Shown here: positions 1-4,711 of the stretch, piece after piece
How the letters are laid out: each line of letters starts with the position of its first letter
Position numbering within the stretch: the stretch's first letter is position 1
NCBI GenBank assembly: GCA_964423645.1
Contig: CAYRFE010000069.1
Span: forward strand, 1-5,798
Source of the DNA: CAYRFE01 sp964423645 [NCBI: uncultured bacterium]
GTDB taxonomy: Bacteria > Macinerneyibacteriota > Macinerneyibacteria > Macinerneyibacteriales
Length of the DNA: 5,798 nt
Direction: 5' to 3'
Translations under genes and position numbers: made by a program
The notes under the pieces: model-generated
The model's database searches: none
What the model was told of the DNA's origin: nothing
Seen by the model: only the letters and a program-made list of their open reading frames with translations

Positions 1-1
1 T

Positions 2-7
2 AGGAGG
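2..7 (+). promoter_or_regulatory. Shine-Dalgarno site of the small membrane protein
   Basis: A perfect AGGAGG lies 5 nt before the ATG at 13. This is the main reason to accept such a short gene as real. The promoter lies outside the window. Confidence 0.8.
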
Positions 8-12
8 AATAA

Positions 13-198
13 ATGAGAAAGAGATCAAGTAAATGGATTGTTTTGCTTCCGTTTTTCATGACCCTCAGTATGTATTTGGTATTTTCTTCGAAAATTGCCA
101 GTAACCCAAGCGAAGCCGGATTCTGGCTCATCCTTGCATTGGGTATATCGATCGGAGTTGCTTTAACTCGATTAAACTTTTGGTCAAGAATTAAATAA
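13..198 (+). CDS. Small two-helix membrane protein, function unknown
   Basis: This 61-residue protein is not one I recognise. It has a basic N-terminus (MRKRSSK), a hydrophobic helix at about residues 8-25, a short polar loop (KIASNPSEAG, residues 27-36) and a second hydrophobic helix at about residues 37-53, ending in a basic tail (RIK). The positive-inside rule suggests both ends are cytoplasmic, making a helical hairpin in the inner membrane. The start is fixed by the AGGAGG 5 nt upstream. It has no cysteines or histidines that would suggest metal or heme binding. It may be the last gene of an operon entering from the left, because it converges on the next gene and a hairpin follows it. 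Without homologues its role cannot be stated. Confidence 0.7.
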   Translation: MRKRSSKWIVLLPFFMTLSMYLVFSSKIASNPSEAGFWLILALGISIGVALTRLNFWSRIK

Positions 199-219
199 TA
201 CAGATCTTTTCATTAAAAT

Positions 220-249
220 CTCCTCTGTTAGGATTATCCAACAGAGGAG
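220..249 (-). terminator. Intrinsic terminator of the leftward beta-propeller gene
   Basis: A perfect 10-bp inverted repeat pairs CTCCTCTGTT (220-229) with AACAGAGGAG (240-249) around a 10-nt loop; three more pairs (GGA/TCC) can form inside the loop with a one-base bulge. On the minus strand the stem begins 7 nt after the stop codon of the propeller gene and is followed by ATTTTAATG, a short imperfect U-tract. On the plus strand it is followed by TGGAAATT, with no U-tract. It therefore mainly serves the minus-strand gene, although the hairpin may also hinder rightward transcripts from the small membrane gene. Confidence 0.65.
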
Positions 250-256
250 TGGAAAT

Positions 257-700
257 TCATTCTCCGAGAGGGTTCTTCATAATGATAAACCAGATCATGT
301 TTTTATTATAATCAGGTGTTATATCCTTCATCAATTCTTTTTCGAGTACCGATACAGCTGATAATACAATGTATTTCGATGTCACTCCGATGATTGAATA
401 GCCGACAGACGACGATTTTAATTTATCATTCCAGATCGTGGTCACGAACTTCCCGGTTTTCTTGTTGAAGACATGGATCTCATTTTTGATTGGCATGAGT
501 TCCATTTTATTGCCGAATTTATACGCGGCACCAAAAGAAGAATAAACATAGTTATTCGTACTGCCTAAACTCTGCACCATGAAATATCCATGAGGCATTG
601 ACATACCATTCCATTCCGGAGGAGAAAAATTAAGCGCTTTATCATAGTTCTTCTTCAGATTCAAGGAAATGGTCATTTTTTTCCTTGAGAGCTGCGTCAA
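257..700 (-). pseudogene. C-terminal part of a frameshifted six-bladed beta-propeller protein
   Basis: This frame encodes the last blades of the propeller begun at 1355. The open frame reaches back to 700, but the codon there is TTG with no ribosome site. The part colinear with the paralogue at 3563-4594 begins in the A7 run at 676-682. Matching landmarks include WNDKLKSSSVGYSIIGVTS here against WNPNLKPNNFGYFIVGTTS there, followed by KYIVLSA against DYIVVSS. Dropping one A from the run joins it in frame to the upstream half, giving 365 residues against 343 for the paralogue. An ATG at 676-674 is preceded at 5 nt by AAGGA (686-682), so a separate 139-residue polypeptide could be made by re-initiation. 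It has no signal peptide of its own, so alone it would probably stay in the cytoplasm. The break may be a real mutation, phase variation or a homopolymer sequencing error. Confidence 0.8.
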
Positions 701-1355
701 AGTGCACGATCGTATACGGAAACGATGCCTTGCCGAGGTACACAGTGTTGTTCAATGGATCTACATAAAGAGAGCCGCCTTGATATACGGTATTATGGCC
801 ACTAGGTTTACCGGGATTCAATTGATAGACAGCTTTTTGTTTTCCATCTTTGCCTACAAGAATCATTGATTGTGTGGCATCATCTTCAAATATGAAACCA
901 TCATCAGTTACATCAAAAACTATAGAGGTGAGTTTATCATCAAGAATGACTGAATCTATGTATTTGCCGTCTATAGCATACATCTCAATTTTTTTAAAAG
1001 CATAATCATAGATATAGATCACGTCGTTATTGATCTTAAGCCCTGTTAGAAATTGTATTTCACCAGGTCCTTTCCCCATTGGTATACTAATTTCCCGGGA
1101 TACTTTACCATCAAAAGATCGAAATTCAACGGCATACTTCGTAGGGTAGGCCGTAGTGATATATAAACTATCTTTATAAATACCACATCCTTTGTATACG
1201 GGATCGATCGCAATGTTATTCAGTCCAAATACAGCAGTAATGTCTGCTTTCTGTGGAGATTTGTTTTTTAACGTGCTCGATACTGCATGAATTGGTGTTG
1301 ACTGGAAGCAGAGATAGAGCAGCGCGATTAGTGCTATAGCGAGATAGTGTTTCAT
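642..1355 (-). CDS. Secreted six-bladed beta-propeller protein, N-terminal part (frameshifted)
   Basis: Residues 1-24 form a Sec signal peptide (MKH, a hydrophobic core, then a likely signal peptidase I site after PIHA), so the product is exported. The rest is built of short beta-strand repeats of the type Y-I-Y-D followed by K-(I/V)-x-x-(Y/F) and D/S-G-K. It carries the GKGPGEI segment (residues 94-100) typical of the 6-bladed propeller family and a YQGG segment (191-194) shared with the paralogue at 3563. These proteins are usually binding scaffolds; no ligand or catalytic residue can be assigned. Native sequence runs to K226. The A7 run then shifts the frame and adds 11 foreign residues (NDHFLESEEEL) before a stop. 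The start is supported by AGGAGG 4 nt upstream (1365-1360) and a TTGACA promoter. Truncated after roughly two thirds of the fold, it may not form a stable propeller. Confidence 0.8.
   Translation of the reverse strand: MKHYLAIALIALLYLCFQSTPIHAVSSTLKNKSPQKADITAVFGLNNIAIDPVYKGCGIYKDSLYITTAYPTKYAVEFRSFDGKVSREISIPMGKGPGEIQFLTGLKINNDVIYIYDYAFKKIEMYAIDGKYIDSVILDDKLTSIVFDVTDDGFIFEDDATQSMILVGKDGKQKAVYQLNPGKPSGHNTVYQGGSLYVDPLNNTVYLGKASFPYTIVHFDAALKEKNDHFLESEEEL
676..682 (-). other. A7 homopolymer at the frameshift point
   Basis: On the minus strand the sequence reads AAGG followed by seven A and TGACC. In the upstream frame the codons are GAA AAA AAT GAC, leading to an early stop; with six A they would be GAA AAA ATG ACC, continuing into the C-terminal half. 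Moving between the two frames needs +1 (or -2), so an ordinary -1 ribosomal slip on A7 would not rescue it. Loss of one A in DNA, or by RNA polymerase slippage, would. Confidence 0.8.
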
Positions 1356-1389
1356 GTATCCTCCTTAAGATATTTTTACAACCCAATCC

Positions 1390-1417
1390 ATAGTAACCAT
1401 AATAAGACACATGTCAA
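1390..1417 (-). promoter_or_regulatory. Sigma-70-type promoter of the leftward beta-propeller gene
   Basis: On the minus strand a perfect TTGACA (1417-1412) is followed after 16 nt by TACTAT (1395-1390), four of six matches to TATAAT. Transcription would start near 1383, leaving a leader of about 28 nt that carries the AGGAGG at 1365-1360 before the ATG. The position, orientation and perfect -35 support it; the -10 is only fair. Confidence 0.55.
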
Positions 1418-1466
1418 TATTCATTTTATCTTATTAAGATCGTGCGGTTCAATAGTTCTTATGACG

Positions 1467-1497
1467 ATGCGGAGATTATACGCATTATTCTCCGCAT
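1467..1497. repeat. Isolated perfect 9-bp inverted repeat
   Basis: ATGCGGAGA (1467-1475) pairs with TCTCCGCAT (1489-1497) around a 13-nt loop that itself contains another CGCAT. Neither side is followed by a run of T on either strand, so it is not an ordinary intrinsic terminator. It could be a protein-binding palindrome between the divergent promoters or the remnant of a hairpin element; the sequence alone does not decide. Confidence 0.5.
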
Positions 1498-1610
1498 AAA
1501 GTGCAGTGATTACGATTTCAAATAACGATATTATCAAAAAAGAACTTAAAACTCCGCAATAACACCCAATTGGCTAAAAATAAAATATAATATATCGAAG
1601 AAAATTATTA

Positions 1611-1638
1611 TTGCGATTTCACGGGGATAAGGTAAGAT
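1611..1638 (+). promoter_or_regulatory. Weak candidate promoter of the DUF3800 gene
   Basis: TTGCGA (1611-1616) and TAAGAT (1633-1638), each four of six consensus matches, are 16 nt apart and would give a leader of about 42 nt. An alternative is the perfect TATAAT at 1586-1591, which lacks a recognisable -35 box at 16-18 nt. The gene needs a promoter in this region, since the upstream gene is divergent, but which one is used is uncertain. Confidence 0.3.
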
Positions 1639-1686
1639 AAATTCAGAGATAGAAAACAGTAACGTTATCATACCGAAGGATTAGGA

Positions 1687-2469
1687 ATGAAATTTAGATT
1701 GTATATTGATGAAACAGGCAACTCAGATTTGGCTTCCTCTGATAATCCTAATCATCGTTTTCTTACTCTTGCCGGGGTAGCATTTGATCTTGCTTATATT
1801 GAACGGTGTGTATCGCCCGAATTAGAAGCAATAAAAAAAGAATATTTTCATTCTCATCCCGATGAACCAGTCGTATTTCATCGTAAGGATATGGTTAATC
1901 GGAGAGGGGTGTTCGATGCTTTAAAGGATGCGTCGGTACGCAGTCGATTTAATGAAGAATTGTTAAAACTGCTTACCCAATGGAAGTATGTGGTATTTGC
2001 CGTTACGGTTGACAAATTAAAGCATCAGGAAAAATATCAAGCATGGCGTTACGATCCATATCATTATTGCTTATTGATTTTATTGGAGCGCTATGTGTTA
2101 TATCTCGAAGAGAATGGTGCTCAAGGTGATGTCATGGCTGAGAGCCGTGGGGGAAAAGAAGATATGCGTCTGAAAAAAGCATTTGAATATATTATCGATA
2201 ATGGTTCTGAATATATTACCGCAGAGCGGTTTTTAAAATCATTAACAAGCCACCAGCTCAAGGTAAAACCCAAAGATAATAATATTGCAGGTTTACAAGT
2301 TGCCGATATGCTTGCTCATCCGGCTTGGAGGGATATATTACGGGATCATAGTTTGCTAAAAGACGATCGGGCGGATGTATTTGGAGATCGTATAATTGGT
2401 ATACTTAATAAAAAATATTATCAAAAAAATAATGATGTCAATGGATATGGGAAAAAGTTACTTCCATAA
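1687..2469 (+). CDS. DUF3800 family protein
   Basis: The 260-residue product has the DUF3800 hallmarks. The N-terminal strand has the YIDETGN motif (residues 6-12, acidic pair D8-E9), then a hydrophobic LTLAGVAF strand (27-34), a central strand YVVFAVTVDK (101-110), an acidic AESRGG element (151-156, E152) and the C-terminal GLQVADMLA motif (202-210, D207). Spaced acidic residues on strands resemble an RNase H-like metal site, with D8, E152 and D207 as the likely residues. Nuclease activity is an inference and the family has no settled function; it often sits near phage, plasmid and defence genes. There is no signal peptide or membrane segment, so it is cytoplasmic. The length is usual for the family, and the start is supported by GAAGGA (1675-1680) 6 nt upstream. 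The stop codon abuts the 3' end of the minus-strand small RNA candidate. No rightward terminator follows, so reading through into the GNAT gene is possible. Confidence 0.85.
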   Translation: MKFRLYIDETGNSDLASSDNPNHRFLTLAGVAFDLAYIERCVSPELEAIKKEYFHSHPDEPVVFHRKDMVNRRGVFDALKDASVRSRFNEELLKLLTQWKYVVFAVTVDKLKHQEKYQAWRYDPYHYCLLILLERYVLYLEENGAQGDVMAESRGGKEDMRLKKAFEYIIDNGSEYITAERFLKSLTSHQLKVKPKDNNIAGLQVADMLAHPAWRDILRDHSLLKDDRADVFGDRIIGILNKKYYQKNNDVNGYGKKLLP

Positions 2470-2492
2470 AATAAAAAAGCCCCAAAGGGGCT
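2470..2492 (-). terminator. Intrinsic terminator of the small RNA candidate
   Basis: On the minus strand AGCCCC, loop TTT and GGGGCT form a 6-bp G+C-rich stem followed directly by TTTTTATTTTA, a textbook Rho-independent terminator. In the plus direction the same stem is followed by CGATGG, so it should not end DUF3800 transcripts. No other minus-strand gene lies upstream of it within the window. Confidence 0.8.
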
Positions 2493-2528
2493 CGATGGTC
2501 AAACCATCCACCTCCGGTAACCCGGATT
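2470..2528 (-). ncRNA. Candidate small RNA of about 59 nt with three hairpins
   Basis: Leftward from the promoter at 2562-2535, the predicted transcript begins at an A near 2528 and folds into three consecutive hairpins. These are UCCGG/CCGGA (2526-2522 with 2517-2513, loop GUUA), GAUGGU/ACCAUC (2508-2503 with 2499-2494, loop UUG) and AGCCCC/GGGGCU (2492-2487 with 2483-2478, loop UUU), ending in a U-tract. Between hairpins 1 and 2 only GGUG is unpaired, and it belongs to a Shine-Dalgarno-like GGAGGUGG. No protein gene on this strand lies between promoter and terminator. I do not recognise the RNA family. It could act in trans, or pair with the 3' end of a DUF3800 transcript, to which its full length is antisense. 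The evidence is sequence signals only. Confidence 0.6.
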
Positions 2529-2534
2529 GAGTTA

Positions 2535-2562
2535 ATGATACTCTTTGTGAGATAAATGTCAA
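2535..2562 (-). promoter_or_regulatory. Strong sigma-70-type promoter of the small RNA candidate
   Basis: On the minus strand a perfect TTGACA (2562-2557) is followed after 16 nt by TATCAT (2540-2535), five of six matches to TATAAT. It points away from the GNAT gene towards the DUF3800 stop codon, where no minus-strand gene starts. It is the best promoter match I found in the window. Confidence 0.65.
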
Positions 2563-2621
2563 GAAGAAAAGAAGTAGAAAAGATGTTTTCGGAAAAATTT
2601 GAGAGGTAATGTGTTAAAAAA

Positions 2622-2639
2622 ACAAATCCTCTTATTTGT
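2622..2639 (+). promoter_or_regulatory. Small A+U hairpin just before the GNAT ribosome site
   Basis: ACAAAT (2622-2627) and ATTTGT (2634-2639) form a 6-bp stem with a 6-nt loop, directly before the AAGGA at 2640-2644. It is A+U-rich and weak, and could be chance in such a composition. It may modestly affect translation of the GNAT gene. Confidence 0.2.
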
Positions 2640-2656
2640 AAGGATAATTATTTCGT

Positions 2657-3478
2657 ATGTTTAAACTGTTGAAATCACAAGAACTTCTTAAACAGTTATC
2701 CTTTGATGAGACAACTGCTGTTACATATAACTTGTTTTATCGTATTTTGGATGATCCTGAGGCATTTGCGGTGCTTTCGAATGACAACAGATGTGTTGTT
2801 GCTCAAAATCTTAAAAACGCACTATGGTTATGGATAAGCGATACGTGTGCTGACGACCAAATTGCAAAATACTCTCAGGATTTAGTGAGTTTGCTAGGGG
2901 AACGTTTTGTCCCGTCGGTGATAGGCTTACAACGCTCGGTTAATCTATTTAGCGAGTTATATGCTAAGGCACATGCTATACAAACATTACCCGGCATGTC
3001 TATGACCGCATATTCATGTCCTCAGGTCATACCACACAATATTTCATCGTGTAGCGTTTATAATGCCGGGGCTGAACATGTTGATATCATCGCTGAGTTT
3101 TGTGCAGGATTCACACATGATGCGTTGAATAAGCCCGCTAATAAAAACGAATATCTAATGGTGGCAGAACGCCTGATACAAGCAAAGAGTATTTATGTGT
3201 TGCATAATGGTGAAACTATTGTTTCAATGGCCAATATTGCCCATAAAACGGACAGATATGCACGTATTAATCTTGTGTATACCCCGCACGAGTATCGCAA
3301 AAAAGGATATGCATCTCACATAGTAACCGTTTTAACCGAAAAAATGATTTTAGAAGGTTTGACACCCATGTTATACACAGATGATACTAATGCGACGTCT
3401 AATAAAGTGTATCAATCAATCGGATATGTTGAAACAGGACGATTGATAACAGTTGATTTTGGTGCAAAAAATACTTGA
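2657..3478 (+). CDS. GNAT family N-acetyltransferase
   Basis: A 273-residue cytoplasmic protein. The C-terminal part, from about residue 130, is a GNAT acetyltransferase fold that would move an acetyl group from acetyl-CoA to an unknown amine. Motif A is visible at residues 203-225: the strand ARINLVYTP, then the pyrophosphate-binding loop YRKKGYAS with R214, G217 and A219. Motif B follows with LYTDDTNATSNKVYQSIGY (239-257), whose N249, Y252 and G256-Y257 are typical, as is the final strand. The N-terminal 120 or so residues are mainly helical, with no motif I know, so the protein is longer than a minimal GNAT (about 150 residues). The nearest Shine-Dalgarno-like site is AAGGA at 2640-2644, 12 nt from the ATG, which is long. 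No clear promoter lies upstream, and it may be cotranscribed with the DUF3800 gene. It is not preceded by a ribbon-helix-helix antitoxin gene, so a TacT-type toxin role is unlikely. Confidence 0.85.
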   Translation: MFKLLKSQELLKQLSFDETTAVTYNLFYRILDDPEAFAVLSNDNRCVVAQNLKNALWLWISDTCADDQIAKYSQDLVSLLGERFVPSVIGLQRSVNLFSELYAKAHAIQTLPGMSMTAYSCPQVIPHNISSCSVYNAGAEHVDIIAEFCAGFTHDALNKPANKNEYLMVAERLIQAKSIYVLHNGETIVSMANIAHKTDRYARINLVYTPHEYRKKGYASHIVTVLTEKMILEGLTPMLYTDDTNATSNKVYQSIGYVETGRLITVDFGAKNT

Positions 3479-3503
3479 ATGGGGTATGAAACAACATGAT
3501 AAT
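3475..3503 (+). promoter_or_regulatory. Candidate promoter of the beta-propeller lipoprotein
   Basis: TTGAAT (3475-3480, overlapping the GNAT stop codon) and GATAAT (3498-3503, five of six matches) are separated by 17 nt. Transcription would begin near 3510, giving a leader of about 53 nt with the GGAGG site. It would let the lipoprotein be expressed independently of the GNAT gene. Confidence 0.4.
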
Positions 3504-3552
3504 GAGGTGAAGTATGGCGTATGAACAGGAACGTCTACTTACGATTAAAAAT

Positions 3553-3557
3553 GGAGG
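3553..3557 (+). promoter_or_regulatory. Shine-Dalgarno site that fixes the lipoprotein start
   Basis: GGAGG lies 5 nt before the ATG at 3563. Its context (GGAGGATACG before ATG) closely resembles that of the paralogous gene on the other strand (AGGAGGATAC before ATG). It favours 3563 over the in-frame ATG at 3521. Confidence 0.8.
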
Positions 3558-3562
3558 ATACG

Positions 3563-4594
3563 ATGAAAAAATTGTTGTTTGCAATAAGCAGTGTTTTTAT
3601 GTTGTTTGTCATTGGTTGTAAAAGCAATGCCTTTGAAACGCTTAAAATTGAACATCAATGGGGGATCCCTACATTCACAGTTAACTTTATTGAAGGATTG
3701 TATAATAACCAAATATATACTTTGACAATGCAGAAGGGTGTGGGGTATGATCTTTCTTTTTATTCGCTCTCTGGTACATTACAAAAAAATATATACTTTA
3801 AATTTGGCCAAGGTCCGTCTGAATTTAAAACCACTCCAAGTGCTATGGCGATCAATGACGACGGCATATTTGTGTTTTTCTACAGCTTGAACATTATTAA
3901 AAAATTTAATCTTTCCGGCATCTATATTGATGAGTACGTGATCAACAAAGAGCGAGAGTTTAATCCGTTTTTTCCGGAAATTCAGCTCAACAATGGGACG
4001 ATATACTATCACAATATCGGTAATGATTATTTGGGTATAAGCACAATCGAAGGTAAAACAATGCGAAGGATTCCGCATACCGTTGAAATCGATACAACGC
4101 GAAAGAAATGGCTCTACCAAGGCGGTATGTTAAAATATGATACCTATACAAATCAAATGTATGTAGGGAGATATGCGGCACTGCTTACTATCGAAATATA
4201 CGATGACCAACTCAATTTGGTGGGAGAAATACACGACAAACAGATAAAAGCGAAAGAACTTTTTATTGTGACGAGCGGCAAGTATTCAAATCCTGAAGGG
4301 GATTTTGTGCTTAATGATATCGATTACGATGAGGATTATATTTATGTAACAACCGGTGTATCACTCGATTGGAACAACGATGCATCGCCTAAAGAGACAT
4401 CAACGACTAACTGCATTATTGCCTATGACAAATTGAAGAAGAAATTTTTCAAAAAATATTGGAATCCAAATTTGAAACCTAATAATTTCGGATATTTTAT
4501 TGTGGGGACAACGTCTGATTATATTGTTGTTTCATCCATGGGGGCACAAGACAACAGTAACAATAAGGAAACATTTTATGTGCTCAAAAAGTAG
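3563..4594 (+). CDS. Six-bladed beta-propeller lipoprotein
   Basis: The 343-residue product begins with a lipoprotein signal peptide: basic MKK, a hydrophobic stretch and the lipobox V-I-G-C, with the lipidated cysteine at residue 19. It is exported and membrane-anchored; inner or outer membrane cannot be decided. The mature part is a propeller of beta-strand repeats with the family segment FGQGPSEF (residues 81-88) and YQGG (185-188). It is colinear over its length with the frameshifted gene at 257-1355, with matching landmarks in the middle and near the C-terminus (WNPNLKPNNFGYFIVGTTS here). The two have diverged widely, so the duplication is old or the copies arrived separately. An in-frame ATG at 3521 would add 14 residues before the signal peptide and is poorly placed, so 3563 is preferred. 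Ligand and role are unknown; such propellers usually serve in binding. No terminator is seen after the stop. Confidence 0.85.
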   Translation: MKKLLFAISSVFMLFVIGCKSNAFETLKIEHQWGIPTFTVNFIEGLYNNQIYTLTMQKGVGYDLSFYSLSGTLQKNIYFKFGQGPSEFKTTPSAMAINDDGIFVFFYSLNIIKKFNLSGIYIDEYVINKEREFNPFFPEIQLNNGTIYYHNIGNDYLGISTIEGKTMRRIPHTVEIDTTRKKWLYQGGMLKYDTYTNQMYVGRYAALLTIEIYDDQLNLVGEIHDKQIKAKELFIVTSGKYSNPEGDFVLNDIDYDEDYIYVTTGVSLDWNNDASPKETSTTNCIIAYDKLKKKFFKKYWNPNLKPNNFGYFIVGTTSDYIVVSSMGAQDNSNNKETFYVLKK

Positions 4595-4676
4595 AGGTTT
4601 TTATAAAATGGGCATTAGATTTGGTCAATGTACGTTTCTTAAAAAAATAGATATTTAATCCTTTGGGTTTGTGGTT

Positions 4677-4682
4677 TATACT
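4677..4682 (+). promoter_or_regulatory. Possible -10 box of the PD-(D/E)XK gene
   Basis: TATACT (five of six matches to TATAAT) lies 29 nt before the ATG at 4712; an overlapping TACTAT starts 2 nt later. The -35 position holds only TTTAAT (4654-4659), a poor match. The 117-nt gap from the lipoprotein gene makes a separate promoter plausible, but cotranscription is also possible. Confidence 0.3.
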
Positions 4683-4711
4683 ATGCTTAACGCGCATAAG
4701 GAGTTTTAAAT

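Larger units (their letters stand above)
1367..1674. other. Gene-free divergent intergenic region
   Basis: I see no credible gene here. The stretch separates the leftward propeller gene from the rightward DUF3800 gene. It is A+T-rich and holds the leftward promoter at its left end, one isolated perfect hairpin (1467-1497) and weak rightward promoter signals from about 1586. The size is generous for two divergent promoters, so further regulatory sites or a small transcript are possible. No terminator U-tract, tRNA fold or tandem repeat is apparent. Confidence 0.6.

Noticed and set aside
676-682. Programmed -1 ribosomal frameshifting on the A7 run.
   Set aside because: The two frames are related by +1 (or -2), so a -1 slip would not join them. 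No stimulatory structure was evident either.
669-869. Plus-strand open frame of 66 codons, and similar frames at 1216-1410 (-), 3399-3584 (-), 3779-4120 (-) and 3987-4181 (-).
   Set aside because: Each lies wholly or largely opposite or inside a better-supported gene, with no convincing ribosome site or recognisable protein features.
2494-2526. Rightward terminator for the DUF3800 gene made of the two further hairpins.
   Set aside because: On the plus strand neither stem is followed by a T-run; the only good U-tract is on the minus strand.
2470-2540. An integron attC site or other recombination site formed by the hairpins.
   Set aside because: The structure is three separate short hairpins, not one long imperfect stem, and the conserved RYYYAAC and GTTRRRY ends are missing. 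No integrase or second copy is present.
2657-3478. GNAT-type toxin of a toxin-antitoxin pair.
   Set aside because: No small ribbon-helix-helix antitoxin gene lies upstream, and the protein is longer than TacT-type toxins.
3514-3621. A 35-codon open frame with a good GAGGTGA site overlapping the lipoprotein start.
   Set aside because: The candidate promoter at 3475-3503 would start transcription near 3510 and remove its ribosome site. The frame runs into the lipoprotein signal peptide in another frame, and its sequence resembles nothing I know.
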